The translations under genes were made by a program, and so were the position numbers. From Arthrobacter sulfonylureivorans (GTDB lineage Bacteria; Actinomycetota; Actinomycetes; Actinomycetales; Micrococcaceae), in the NCBI GenBank assembly GCA_004000035.1, contig RJAE01000001.1, positions 551,729-615,728 on the forward strand: 64,000 nt of DNA. The letters run 5' to 3'. Below are positions 8,942-17,767 of this stretch, in pieces. Position 1 is the first letter of the stretch. Each line of letters begins with the position of its first letter. The notes under the pieces are model-generated. The model searched no databases, was not told the DNA's origin, and worked only from the letters and a program-made list of their open reading frames with translations.

Positions 8942-9907
8942 ATGACCACTCCAACTCCAGAGCAGGGCCCCGCGCCGTCCTCCGTCAGCCTGCGCGGCGC
9001 CGTTGACCTGTCGGCGCTGAAAAGGCCGCAGCAACCGGCCGGCGCAGCGCCGGCTGCGGCCGCCGCAGCGCCGGCCGCGGGCGACGGCGACACCGCAGGC
9101 TACATCGTCGAGGTCAACGAGCAGAGCTTCCAGTCGCTCGTCCAACTGTCCGCCCAGGTTCCCGTGATCGTGGAGTTGACCGCATCGTGGAGCGACCTGG
9201 CGCAGCAGTTGGCCTCCGCCCTGGCCGAGGTGACCAACGAGTTTGCCGGCCGGTTTGTGCTGGCTCGGGTGGACGTCGACGCCAGCCCCGGCATTGCCCA
9301 GGCCTTCCAGCTGCAGAGCGTGCCGGCCGCCGTCGCGCTCTTGAAGGGGCAGCCGATCCCGCTGTTCCAAGGTGCGGCGTCCGCGGACGAGCTGCGGCAG
9401 TTCGTCAACGAGTTGCTCAAGGTGGCACAGGCCAACGGCGTGACCGGCACGGCTCCCGGCGCAGCGGACGCTCCGGCTGAGGAGGAGAAGCCGCTGCCGC
9501 CGCTGCATCAGGAGGCATTCGATGCCATCGAGGCCGGCGACTACGCGCGGGCAGCGGCGGCGTACCAGAAGGCGCTGGCCGAACAGCCGGCCGACAACGA
9601 GGCCCGCACGGGGCTGTACCAGGTGCAGTTGCTCCAGCGGCTGCAGGGTGCCGATGCCAATGAATTGCGGCGCGCCGCCGCCGATCAGACCGACGACCTG
9701 CAGGCGCAGCTGGCCGTAGCCGACCTGGACGTGTCCGGCGGGCACGTCGAGGACGCCTTTGCGCGCCTGGTCGGCTTCATCAGCCGGCATGCCGGAGACG
9801 AACGGGAAGCGGCCCGCGCGCGGCTGGTGGAACTGTTCGATGTGGTGGGCAGCTCCGACCCGCGGGTCTCGAAGGCACGCCAGGCCTTGGCGCGGGCGCT
9901 CTTCTAA
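8942..9907 (+). CDS. Thioredoxin-fold/TPR co-chaperone (YbbN/CnoX-like), redox-inactive
   Basis: 321 residues: a low-complexity Ala/Pro N-terminus, a thioredoxin fold (about 55-165) and TPR-like helices (190-320, starting HQEAFDAIEAGDYARAAAAYQ). Where active thioredoxins have WCGPC, this protein has TASWSDLAQQ, so both cysteines are missing and it cannot do disulfide exchange; the cis-Pro is kept (QSVPAAVAL). Matches the E. coli YbbN/CnoX holdase architecture and the M. tuberculosis Rv1324 type found in the same chromosomal context. ATG 8942 follows TAGTGT (8930-8935) by six bases: probable leaderless start. Confidence 0.88.
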   Translation: MTTPTPEQGPAPSSVSLRGAVDLSALKRPQQPAGAAPAAAAAAPAAGDGDTAGYIVEVNEQSFQSLVQLSAQVPVIVELTASWSDLAQQLASALAEVTNEFAGRFVLARVDVDASPGIAQAFQLQSVPAAVALLKGQPIPLFQGAASADELRQFVNELLKVAQANGVTGTAPGAADAPAEEEKPLPPLHQEAFDAIEAGDYARAAAAYQKALAEQPADNEARTGLYQVQLLQRLQGADANELRRAAADQTDDLQAQLAVADLDVSGGHVEDAFARLVGFISRHAGDEREAARARLVELFDVVGSSDPRVSKARQALARALF

Positions 9908-11020
9908 ATGGGGCAGGCTTCAGCCGGCGGACTGTTTGAGCCAATGCGGCTGCGTGGACTGCAGTTGGCCCACCGCGGCTGGGTGGCCCCCATGTGCCAG
10001 TACTCGGTCCGCCGGGACGATGCGCCCGGAACGCCGAACGACTGGCACCTGATGCACCTGGGCCAGTTCGCCGCCGGCGGGGCGGCGCTGATTCTGACCG
10101 AGGCGACGGCGGTCAACGCCACCGGCCGAATCAGTCCTCAGGACACCGGCATCTGGACCGACGCGCAGGCGCAGGAGTGGAGCCGGATCACGGAGTTCGT
10201 GCACCGCTACGGTTCGGCGGACACCAAGATCGGCATCCAGTTGGCCCACGCCGGCCGCAAAGCTTCGACTTACGCGCCGTTTGCCCGCGAGTCCGGTTCC
10301 GTGCCGCACGCCGAGGGCGGCTGGCAGACCGTCGGTCCGACCAACGAGGCTTTCGGCCGCTACGCTGCACCGGCGGCACTGGACGAAGCAGGCGTCCGGC
10401 AGATCGTCTCCGACTTCCGCGACGCGGCCGTTCGTGCGGTCTGGGCGGGTTTCGACACGATCGAGATCCACGGCGCGCACGGCTATCTGCTGCACCAGTT
10501 CCTGTCCCCGCTGATCAACACCCGCACCGATGAGTGGGGCGGCTCGGCGGCCAACCGCGCGCGTTTGCTGCTGGAGGTGGTGGACGCGGTCCGCGGCGTG
10601 ATCCCGGATGACATGCCGCTGCTGCTGCGTGTCTCCGCCAGCGACTGGGCGGACGGAGGCCTGGAACCGGAAGCGGTGGCCGACGTGGTGTCCCAGGCGG
10701 CCGCCCGCGGGGTGGACCTGGTGGATGTGTCCAGCGGCGGCGCGGTACACGGCGTGAACATTCCGCTGGGGCCCGGCTACCAGGTGCCCTTCGCCGCAGC
10801 CATCCGTCGCCGGACCGGCGTCCCGACGGGCGCCGTCGGGCTCATCACTACGCCGGCGCAGGCCGACTCGGTCATCAGGGAGGGCTCCGCCGACGCCGTG
10901 CTGTTGGCGCGCGCGGCGCTGCGCCATCCGCACTGGTGGCAGCGCGCCGCCGTCGAACTGGGTCACGATCTAGCGTGGGCGCCGCAGTACGAGCGTGCCG
11001 CCGTGGCGGAGAATTATTAG
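9908..11020 (+). CDS. NADH:flavin oxidoreductase, old yellow enzyme family (YqjM-like)
   Basis: 370-residue FMN-dependent ene-reductase of the thermophilic-like (YqjM) OYE class, cytoplasmic. Visible marks: the flavin-tuning Cys in VAPMCQYS, the catalytic-pocket pair in QLAHAGRKAS, and the FMN/substrate motif IHGAHGYLLHQFLSPLINTRTDEWGGS. Reduces activated C=C bonds of enones and nitro compounds in characterised relatives; the natural substrate is unknown. ATG 9908 follows the previous stop directly with no gap, so it is translated from the same message as the thioredoxin-like gene. Confidence 0.93.
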   Translation: MGQASAGGLFEPMRLRGLQLAHRGWVAPMCQYSVRRDDAPGTPNDWHLMHLGQFAAGGAALILTEATAVNATGRISPQDTGIWTDAQAQEWSRITEFVHRYGSADTKIGIQLAHAGRKASTYAPFARESGSVPHAEGGWQTVGPTNEAFGRYAAPAALDEAGVRQIVSDFRDAAVRAVWAGFDTIEIHGAHGYLLHQFLSPLINTRTDEWGGSAANRARLLLEVVDAVRGVIPDDMPLLLRVSASDWADGGLEPEAVADVVSQAAARGVDLVDVSSGGAVHGVNIPLGPGYQVPFAAAIRRRTGVPTGAVGLITTPAQADSVIREGSADAVLLARAALRHPHWWQRAAVELGHDLAWAPQYERAAVAENY

Positions 11021-11068
11021 TCCTTGCGGATGATGCCGGCGCGGACGCCGCGTTGTTAGCGTGGCAGT

Positions 11069-11941
11069 ATGAGTTCGCACCCATCACAGCCCCCGGCCCA
11101 GCAGCCGGACGACCAGAACCCCGGCCAGCCGCCTGTGCCGGCCGGCGGCGCCCAGGCTCCCGCCCCCGCCTACGGTGCCCAGGCCCCCGTTCCCGCGCTG
11201 GCGGTGCGCGGCCTGGCCAAGCGGTTCGGCGAGAAGATCGCCGTCAACGGCGTCAATCTGGACGTGCCGGCCGGGTCCTTCTACGGACTGGTCGGCCCCA
11301 ATGGCGCCGGCAAGACCACCTCGCTCTCCATGGCCACCGGGCTGCTCCGCCCCGACTACGGCCAGGTGTGGGTGCACGGGGTGGATGTCTGGGCCGAGCC
11401 GCTGAAAGCCAAGCGCCTGATGGGCGTGCTGCCCGACGGCGTGCGGCTGTTCGACCGGCTGACCGGCGAACAGTTGGTGACCTACGCCGGCTTGCTGCGC
11501 GGTATGGACCGGGAGACGGTGGCCGCGCGCGTGCCGGACCTGCTGCGGGCGATGGATCTGGCCAATGACGCCGGCACCTTGGTGGTGGACTATTCCGCCG
11601 GCATGACCAAGAAGATCGCGCTGGCCACGGCGTTGATCCATGCACCCAAGCTGCTGGTGCTGGACGAACCGTTCGAGGCGGTAGACCCGGTCTCCGCCGC
11701 GAACATCCGCGACATCCTCCACGACTACGTGGCCTCCGGCGGAACGGTAATCGTTTCCAGCCACGTCATGGACCTGGTCCAGCGCATGTGCGACCACGTG
11801 GCGGTCATCGCCGGCGGCAATGTGCTGGCGGCCGGGACAGTGGACGAGGTCCGCGCCGGTGCCAGCCTGGAAGAGCGGTTCGTCCAGCTGGTTGGCGGCC
11901 GGACCCAGGCGGAGGGGCTCGAGTGGTTGCGCACCTCGTAA
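11069..11941 (+). CDS. ABC transporter ATP-binding protein
   Basis: 290 residues with a Pro/Ala/Gln-rich N-terminal tail (about 45 residues) before the ATPase. Walker A GPNGAGKTTS, Walker B LLVLDEPFEAVDPV, H-loop VSSHVM. The signature motif is degenerate: DYSAGMTKKIALATAL rather than LSGGQ. That is common in ABC-2 type exporters. Overlaps the permease gene by 19 bases. ATG 11069 lies six bases after TAGCGT (11057-11062), the leaderless pattern. Substrate unknown. Confidence 0.92.
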   Translation: MSSHPSQPPAQQPDDQNPGQPPVPAGGAQAPAPAYGAQAPVPALAVRGLAKRFGEKIAVNGVNLDVPAGSFYGLVGPNGAGKTTSLSMATGLLRPDYGQVWVHGVDVWAEPLKAKRLMGVLPDGVRLFDRLTGEQLVTYAGLLRGMDRETVAARVPDLLRAMDLANDAGTLVVDYSAGMTKKIALATALIHAPKLLVLDEPFEAVDPVSAANIRDILHDYVASGGTVIVSSHVMDLVQRMCDHVAVIAGGNVLAAGTVDEVRAGASLEERFVQLVGGRTQAEGLEWLRTS

Positions 11942-13494
11942 GGCTGAAGCTGACGCTGCTGCGCAACGGCTTCAAACGCAGCCCGTGGCAGCTGGTCGGC
12001 GTGATCCTGGGCGGCCTGTATGCCATCGGTGTGCTGGCACTGCTGATCTCCGGACTGTTTTTCCTCAGCTACACCGAGCCGGAAATGGCTCGTATGGTGG
12101 TGGTGCTGGGCGGCTCCGCGGCCTTCCTGGGCTGGGCGCTGATCCCGATGATGGCCACCGGTGTGGACATGACACTGGACCCGGCCCGCTTCGTCACCTA
12201 TGCCGTACCCATGCGGCAATTGCTGCTGGGGCTCGCCATCGGTGGCCTGGTGGGCATCCCGGGCGTGGTGACCCTGGTGGCGGCGCTGGGGCAGGCGGCC
12301 GCATGGTGGCAGCACCCGGTGGCGCTCGTGGCCGCCGTGCTGTGCGCGGTGATCGCCACGCTCACCTGCGTGGTGCTCTCCCGCGTGACCACGTCGGCGT
12401 CCACCACGCTGGCCAGTTCGCGCCGGTTCAAGGACCTGAGCGGCGTCATCGGCATCATCCCGCTGGTGCTGCTGGGGCCGATCATGATCGGCATCACCGA
12501 GGGCTTCCGCAGCTCGCAGGATTTCCTGCCGTCGCTGGCCGAGGGCCTGGCCTGGTCGCCGCTGGGCGCGGTCTGGGCCGTCCCGGGTGATCTGGCGCTG
12601 GGCAACTGGGGCGCCGCGGCGGCCCGGCTGCTCATCGCGGTGGCCTTCCTGGCCGTGATGGCCTGGCTGTGGAAGCTGAGCCTGGCCCGCGCACTGGTGA
12701 CGCCGCCGTACAACGCTGTGTCGCGCAAAGCCGGCGGCAAGCTGGGCTGGTTCTCCCGGATGCCCGGCACCCCGGCAGGAGCGGTGGCGGCACGGGCGCT
12801 GATCTACTGGTTCAAGGATCCGCGTTACGGCGCGTCGCTGGTGTCCATTCCACTCATTCCGGTGGCCGTCTTCTTCGGCCTCTCGCAGACCGGCGACTTC
12901 ACCTTCATGCTGTGGCTGGGCCCGATGATCGCTTTCCTGCTCTCCTTCGGCATTTCCGCCGATATCGCCTACGACAATACGGCGTTCGCGCTGCACGTCA
13001 GCACCGGCGTGAGCGGCCGGGACGACAGGATCGGGCGCGCCGTCGCCTGCGCGGTGATCGCCCTGCCAGCCACGGTCGTGCTGACCGTGCTGCCGTTCGT
13101 CTTCATCGGCGAATGGCACTTGCTGGCCCCCGTCTCCGGGGTGGCGCTCGGCGTGCTGCTGACCGGTCTGGGCCTGTCCAGCGTGGTCTCGGCCCGGTAC
13201 ACCTACAACGTGCCGCTGCCGGGGGAGAGCCCGTTCAAGACCCCGCCCGGATCGACCGCCCGGATGATGCTGGTCCAGCTCGGCGGCCTCGGCGTGCTGG
13301 TGCTGCTCTCGCTGCCGGAACTGGTGCTGGCGCTGATCGGCGTCTTTACCGGCGACGCGCTGTGGGGCTGGCTGGCCCTGCTGGTCGGCGTCGTGCTTGG
13401 TGCGGTGCTGCTGGTGGTCGGCATCGTGCTGGGCGGCCGCTGGTACGACCGCCGCGCGCCTGAACTCCTTCAGGCTGTGGCGAAAAACAAGTAG
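11923..13494 (+). CDS. ABC-2 type transporter permease
   Basis: 523-residue membrane partner of the preceding ATPase, with about twelve hydrophobic segments starting WQLVGVILGGLYAIGVLALL. I start at GTG 11923 (VVAHLVRLKLTLLRNGF): a GGAGGGG ribosome binding site precedes it, and the first residues RLKLTLLRNGFKRSPWQ resemble the amphipathic start of ABC-2 permeases. Start codon lies inside the ATPase gene, so the two are translationally coupled. No substrate can be read from sequence. A strong terminator follows. Confidence 0.88.
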   Translation: MVAHLVRLKLTLLRNGFKRSPWQLVGVILGGLYAIGVLALLISGLFFLSYTEPEMARMVVVLGGSAAFLGWALIPMMATGVDMTLDPARFVTYAVPMRQLLLGLAIGGLVGIPGVVTLVAALGQAAAWWQHPVALVAAVLCAVIATLTCVVLSRVTTSASTTLASSRRFKDLSGVIGIIPLVLLGPIMIGITEGFRSSQDFLPSLAEGLAWSPLGAVWAVPGDLALGNWGAAAARLLIAVAFLAVMAWLWKLSLARALVTPPYNAVSRKAGGKLGWFSRMPGTPAGAVAARALIYWFKDPRYGASLVSIPLIPVAVFFGLSQTGDFTFMLWLGPMIAFLLSFGISADIAYDNTAFALHVSTGVSGRDDRIGRAVACAVIALPATVVLTVLPFVFIGEWHLLAPVSGVALGVLLTGLGLSSVVSARYTYNVPLPGESPFKTPPGSTARMMLVQLGGLGVLVLLSLPELVLALIGVFTGDALWGWLALLVGVVLGAVLLVVGIVLGGRWYDRRAPELLQAVAKNK

Positions 13495-13524
13495 AGGACC
13501 AACTCACCTGCTGCGGCAGGCGGG

Positions 13525-13567
13525 GACGACGGCGGAGGCTGCCCTCCGCCGTCGTCCTTCCTTTTTC
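13525..13567 (+). terminator. Intrinsic terminator
   Basis: Perfect 14-bp stem (13525-13538 with 13543-13556), CTGC loop, then CTTCCTTTTTC. Ends the ABC transporter operon. Confidence 0.85.
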
Positions 13568-13586
13568 AGGGGTTAAGATGGAAGGC

Positions 13587-13895
13587 ATGAGTCTTCCCCC
13601 GGATCCTTTCGAAAACGACCCCCGCGCGCCGCAGACCCCGGGCGGGTCCACCGCGACGATCGAGCGTGAAGAACTCCGCGAAGAGCTTGAGCCAGGCGAC
13701 CGCGAACGCTTTGCGCACTATGTCCGCAAGGAAAAGATCATGGAGTCGGCGCTGTCCGGCGAACCGGTGATCGCCCTGTGCGGCAAGGTCTGGGTGCCCG
13801 GCCGCGACCCGAACAAGTTCCCCGTCTGCCCCGACTGCAAGGCCATTTACGAAGGCCTGCGCCCCGGCGGCGACGATTCCGGCAAGAAGAAATAG
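13587..13895 (+). CDS. DUF3039 domain-containing protein (putative zinc-binding)
   Basis: 102-residue acidic actinobacterial protein of the DUF3039 family, function unknown. It carries VIALCGKVWVPGRDP and FPVCPDCKAIYEGL, a C...CxxC set that could bind zinc. Start at ATG 13587 (MSLPPDPF), because TAAGAT at 13574-13579 is seven bases upstream as in other leaderless genes here; ATG 13578 in the same frame would overlap that hexamer, though AGGGG five bases before it could serve as a ribosome binding site. Confidence 0.85.
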   Translation: MSLPPDPFENDPRAPQTPGGSTATIEREELREELEPGDRERFAHYVRKEKIMESALSGEPVIALCGKVWVPGRDPNKFPVCPDCKAIYEGLRPGGDDSGKKK

Positions 13896-13980
13896 CCGCT
13901 CCCACCACACCTGAAACGGGCGCTTCCGGCACCCGCCGCGCTTCCGCCTGCCTGCAAAGAAAGTCAGCCCTGGTTCCTTG

Positions 13981-15411
13981 ATGACCGAATCCACTGCCGT
14001 CCGCGCGCCCGGCGCCATGTCGGCTGCCTACCGGCCGCTGACGCTGGGTTTGCTGGCAGTGATCACGCTGGCCGCCTTCGAGGCAGTGGCGGTGGCCACG
14101 GCGATGCCGGTGGTGGCGGCGGATCTGGAGGGGAAGTCCGCCTACGGGCTGGCCTTCTCCATGTTCCTGACGGCCTCGCTGCTGGCCAGCGTGGTGGCCG
14201 GCGTCTGGTGCGACGCCAAGGGGCCCCGGCCGGCACTCGGCGCAGGGCTGGTGCTGATGGTGGCCGGCCTGGTGCTGTCCGGGGTGGCCGGAGAGTTCTG
14301 GATTTTCACCGCGGGACGTGCCGTGGCCGGGCTGGGCGGCGGCTTCGCCATCGTGGCCGTCTACGTGATCATCGGGCAGGTCTATCCGCAGCGGATGCAG
14401 CCGGTGGTGTTCGGCTGGCTGGCCGCGGCCTGGGTGGTGCCCTCGCTGGTGGGACCGCTGGCCGCCGGCGTGGTCGCGGAGTACATTTCCTGGCGCCTGG
14501 TGTTCTACGGCGTTGCGCCAATTTTCCTGCTGGCCGTGCTGGTGATTTGGCCGCGGACCCGGAGCATGGGCGCACCCGAGAACCCGACCACGGACCGGCG
14601 CGTCGGCCGCCTGCAGGCGGTGCGCGGCCTGATGCTGGCCGGCGGCGTGTTCCTGGCTCAGTGGGCCCTGTTCGAAGCCGTCGCCGGCGGGCCCGCCGGG
14701 CAGCTGGTGCTGTTGTATGCGCTGGCGGCCGGGGGAGTGGTGCTGGCGCTGGTGGCGTTGCCCAAGCTCATGCCGGCCGGCACGTTGCGGCTGCGCCGTG
14801 GGTTGCCCAGCGTGATCGCCACCCGAGGGCTGATCAATCTGGCGTTTTTTGGTGCCGAAGCATTCATCCCGCTGATGTTGGTGGCGGCGCACGGGATCTC
14901 CCCAGCCACGGCAGGCCTGGCACTGACGGCCGGCGCGGTGGGCTGGAGCATCGGCTCGTGGGTGCAGGCACGGGTGCAGACCGCGCGGCACCGGATGCTG
15001 GTGGTCGGCTCCGGCATCCTGACCGCCTGTATGGGGCTGATGGCGCTGGTCTCGCCGCCATCGGTGCCGCTGTGGGCGCTTATTGTGGTCTGGGCGCTGG
15101 CCGGGTTCTCCATGGGGGTGGCGTTGTCCACCACCTCGGTGCTGGTGCTGCAGATGTCCGCTCCGGAAGAGCGCGGACGGAACTCCGCGTCACTACAGCT
15201 GGCCGACCAGCTGGGCGGCGTGGTGGGAACCGCAGGAGCGGGAGCGCTGTTTTCGCTGCTGCGCGACCCGGAGAACCCCGGCGCGATCGGTGTCTACGTG
15301 GTGATCTGGCTGGTGCTAGCCGTGGTGGCCGCCGGCGGCATTGCCACCGGGTGGCGCAGCGCGGAACGAACGGAAGACAGACAGGAACAACGGGAGGAGG
15401 CCACCGAATGA
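13981..15411 (+). CDS. MFS transporter, drug-exporter type
   Basis: 476-residue major facilitator with about 12-14 hydrophobic segments. The loop motif GVWCDAKGPRPALGAG corresponds to the conserved motif A between segments 2 and 3, and AGRAVAGLGGGFAIVAVYVIIGQ to the following helix. Such proteins typically export drugs or metabolites by proton antiport; substrate unknown. ATG 13981 is used, although TTG 13978 is in frame. Its stop overlaps the next start (ATGA), so the helicase is translated with it, an odd functional pairing. Confidence 0.85.
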   Translation: MTESTAVRAPGAMSAAYRPLTLGLLAVITLAAFEAVAVATAMPVVAADLEGKSAYGLAFSMFLTASLLASVVAGVWCDAKGPRPALGAGLVLMVAGLVLSGVAGEFWIFTAGRAVAGLGGGFAIVAVYVIIGQVYPQRMQPVVFGWLAAAWVVPSLVGPLAAGVVAEYISWRLVFYGVAPIFLLAVLVIWPRTRSMGAPENPTTDRRVGRLQAVRGLMLAGGVFLAQWALFEAVAGGPAGQLVLLYALAAGGVVLALVALPKLMPAGTLRLRRGLPSVIATRGLINLAFFGAEAFIPLMLVAAHGISPATAGLALTAGAVGWSIGSWVQARVQTARHRMLVVGSGILTACMGLMALVSPPSVPLWALIVVWALAGFSMGVALSTTSVLVLQMSAPEERGRNSASLQLADQLGGVVGTAGAGALFSLLRDPENPGAIGVYVVIWLVLAVVAAGGIATGWRSAERTEDRQEQREEATE

Positions 15412-17195
15412 ACAACGACACACTATTTGGCGCGGGACCGGTGCTGCCGCCGGCATACCCGGAACGGGCCGCATGGGGCACGGCGCCCAAGCTGCGGCAA
15501 TGGCAGGCCGAGGCCCTGCAGAAGTACTTCGAGATGGCACCCCAGGACTTCCTCGCCGTGGCCACGCCCGGCGCCGGCAAGACAACCTTCGCGCTGCGCG
15601 TGGCCACCGAGCTGGTGGAGCGCGGGCTCATCAACCGGATCACCGTCGTGGCGCCGACGGACCACCTCAAGCGCCAGTGGGCGGACGCCGCCGCCCGGGT
15701 GGGGCTGGCCATCGACCCGAACTTCAAGAACTCCGACGGTTCGCATGGCCGCGACTTCATCGGCGTCGCCGTCACCTATGCGCAGGTGGCGATGAAACCG
15801 ATGCTGCACCGGGCCAAAACCGAAGCCGCGAAGACGCTGGTAATCCTGGACGAAATCCACCACGGCGGCGACGCGCTCAGCTGGGGCGACGGCATCCGCG
15901 AGGCGTTCGAACCGGCCGTCCGCCGGCTGGCGCTGACCGGTACCCCGTTCCGCTCCGACACCGCGGCCATTCCCTTCGTGGAGTACGCCGAAGACAAGGA
16001 CGGTATCCGCCGCTCGCGGGCCGACTACACCTACGGCTACGGCAGTGCGCTGCGCGACCACGTGGTGCGACCGGTGATGTTCATGGCGTACTCCGGCGAA
16101 ATGCGCTGGCGGACCAGCTCGGGGGACGAGTACGCAGCCTCGCTCGGCGAAGCGGCAGTGACCAAGGACATCACGGCGCAGGCGTGGCGGACGGCGTTGA
16201 ATCCGCAGGGCCAATGGATCCCGTCCGTGCTGGCTGCCGCCGACAAGCGGTTGACCGAGGTCCGCAGGGCCGTGCCCGACGCCGGCGGGCTGGTCATCGC
16301 CACCGATCACGACGACGCGCGTGCCTACGCCGGCCAGCTGAAGAAGATCACCGGCGAATCCGCCACGATCATCCTCTCCGACGACGCCGGTGCCTCCGAG
16401 AAGATCGAATCGTTCTCCGCCGGCGACAGCCGCTGGATGGTCGCCGTGCGCATGGTCTCCGAAGGCGTGGACGTCCCGCGGCTTTCGGTCGGCGTCTACG
16501 CCACGTCCACGGCCACGCCGCTGTTCTTCGCCCAGGCCGTGGGCCGCTTTGTGCGTGCCCGGAAGCGCGGCGAAACCGCGTCCGTCTTCCTGCCGTCGGT
16601 GCCGAACCTGATGGAGCTGGCCAACCAGATGGAGCTGGAACGCGACCACGCGCTGGACCGGCCGGACAAGGACAACGACGAAGGCTTCATTCCCGAAGAG
16701 GCGCTGATGGAGCAGGCCAACCGGGAAGACAAGGCCTCCGGCGAGCTGACCAAGCAGAAGTTCGAAGCGCTGGACTCCCAGGCCTCCTTCGACCGGGTCC
16801 TGTTCGACGGCGCCGAGTTCGGCACCGGGGGAGAGATCGGCAGCGAAGACGAACTGGACTTCCTGGGCATCCCCGGGCTGCTGGACGCCGAGCAAGTGGG
16901 CGTGCTGCTGCGCCAGCGCCAGCAGGAGCAGCAGACCCGCAAACGCCAGCGGGCCGGAGGAGCTGCCGCCGCCGAGCCGGCGCCGGCCTTGGTGGACCAC
17001 CGGCAGCTGACCGAGTTGCGCAACCAGCTGGCCAAGAACGTCTCCGCCTGGTCGGCCCGCTCGGGCATGCCGCACGGCATGGTCCACTCGGAGCTGCGCC
17101 GGGTCTGCGGCGGTCCGGCCGTGGCCCAGGCCAACGAAGCACAGCTGAACAAGCGCCTGAAGAAGCTCCAGGACTGGTTCATCGGCCGCAAATAG
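15408..17195 (+). CDS. DEAD/DEAH-box helicase, superfamily 2
   Basis: 595-residue SF2 ATPase. Motifs: LRQWQAEALQKYF (Q-like), Walker A ATPGAGKTTFALRVA, motif Ib APTDHLKRQW, motif II VILDEIHHGGDA, motif III LALTGTPFRSD, motif V VRMVSEGVDVPRLSVGVYAT, motif VI AVGRFVRARKRGE. The C-terminal 170 residues are acidic then basic, with no recognisable extra domain. ATG 15408 overlaps the MFS stop. Related to the COG1061 (UvsW/XPB-like) group, so DNA repair or branch migration is possible; the exact role is not known. Beyond its stop begins the repeat element. Confidence 0.9.
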   Translation: MNNDTLFGAGPVLPPAYPERAAWGTAPKLRQWQAEALQKYFEMAPQDFLAVATPGAGKTTFALRVATELVERGLINRITVVAPTDHLKRQWADAAARVGLAIDPNFKNSDGSHGRDFIGVAVTYAQVAMKPMLHRAKTEAAKTLVILDEIHHGGDALSWGDGIREAFEPAVRRLALTGTPFRSDTAAIPFVEYAEDKDGIRRSRADYTYGYGSALRDHVVRPVMFMAYSGEMRWRTSSGDEYAASLGEAAVTKDITAQAWRTALNPQGQWIPSVLAAADKRLTEVRRAVPDAGGLVIATDHDDARAYAGQLKKITGESATIILSDDAGASEKIESFSAGDSRWMVAVRMVSEGVDVPRLSVGVYATSTATPLFFAQAVGRFVRARKRGETASVFLPSVPNLMELANQMELERDHALDRPDKDNDEGFIPEEALMEQANREDKASGELTKQKFEALDSQASFDRVLFDGAEFGTGGEIGSEDELDFLGIPGLLDAEQVGVLLRQRQQEQQTRKRQRAGGAAAAEPAPALVDHRQLTELRNQLAKNVSAWSARSGMPHGMVHSELRRVCGGPAVAQANEAQLNKRLKKLQDWFIGRK

Positions 17196-17208
17196 CCCAC
17201 GCCCGTCC

Positions 17209-17250
17209 CCGGTGATCGACCAAAGGCGCTTGCGCCTGCGTGGAGATCCG
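17209..17250 (+). repeat. REP-like palindromic repeat, left copy 1
   Basis: 42-base unit containing the hairpin AGGCGC-TT-GCGCCT, flanked by GGTGATCGACCAA and GCGTGGAGATCC. Starts 13 bases after the helicase stop. Confidence 0.8.
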
Positions 17251-17256
17251 CCCCCT

Positions 17257-17298
17257 CCGGTGATCGACCAAAGGCGCTTGCGCCTGCGTGGAGATCCG
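17257..17298 (+). repeat. REP-like palindromic repeat, left copy 2
   Basis: Identical over 42 bases to left copy 1, same orientation, six-base spacer. Confidence 0.8.
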
Positions 17299-17376
17299 GC
17301 TCGCTGGCGTCCTGTGGAAATCCCCTGCCCTTCCCGTCGCTCTTTGGCACACTGATTCCTCCGGACAGGAGGAAAC

Positions 17377-17644
17377 ATGCCCTACATGTACATCCTGCAA
17401 TGCGCGGACAACAGCTTCTACGTCGGGAGTACATGGGATCTTGAACGGCGGCTCAACGAGCACGGTTCCGGTGAAGGCGCTGCCTAAACGGCGCGCCGCC
17501 GACCGGTTCGTCTTCTACTGCGAGGAATTCACCCGCGTAGAAGACGCATTCGTACGGGAGAAGCAGGTTCAGAACTGGAGCCGTGCCAAACGCATCGCGC
17601 TTATCGAGGGACGCCTGAACGATCTCGAGAGCAACATGAAATAG
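17377..17644 (+). pseudogene. GIY-YIG single-domain nuclease, broken
   Basis: Frame 1 from ATG 17377 reads MYILQCADNSFYVGSTWDLE then RRLNEHGSGEGAA, the classic start of the small GIY-YIG (UPF0213/YhbQ-like) proteins, with a GGAGGAAAC ribosome binding site. A TAA at 17485-17487 stands where the family has Tyr (GEGAAYT). Frame 1 continues with TARRRPVRL, then the rest of the domain (FYCEEFTRVEDAFVREKQVQ to the stop at 17644) is in frame 2, so there is also a frameshift near 17510. Two independent lesions make a sequencing error unlikely. It sits between inverted pairs of palindromic repeats. Confidence 0.85.
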
Positions 17645-17663
17645 GCGGATCTCCGCCCAGACA

Positions 17664-17704
17664 GGATCTCCACGCAGGCGCAAGCGCCTTTGGCCGATCA
17701 CCGG
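17664..17704 (-). repeat. REP-like palindromic repeat, right copy 1 (inverted)
   Basis: Reverse complement of the left unit with one base changed (GGCCGATC for GGTCGATC). Starts 20 bases after the pseudogene end. Confidence 0.8.
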
Positions 17705-17715
17705 GAAGGGGGATG

Positions 17716-17755
17716 GAATCTCCACGCAGGCGCAAGCGCCTTTGGCCGATCACCG
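17716..17755 (-). repeat. REP-like palindromic repeat, right copy 2 (inverted)
   Basis: Second inverted copy, same GGCCGATC variant as right copy 1, slightly altered at the left end (GGAATCTCC). The outer element spans about 547 bases. Confidence 0.75.
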
Positions 17756-17767
17756 AAGGGGCCGGAG

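Noticed and set aside
15423-17378. Long minus-strand open frame opposite the helicase gene
   Set aside because: It is the complement of a gene with all SF2 helicase motifs; such shadows are common at this G+C and this one has no family features.
17209-17755. CRISPR-like array
   Set aside because: Only two direct and two inverted copies, with palindromic core, unequal spacing and a gene in between; no cas genes.
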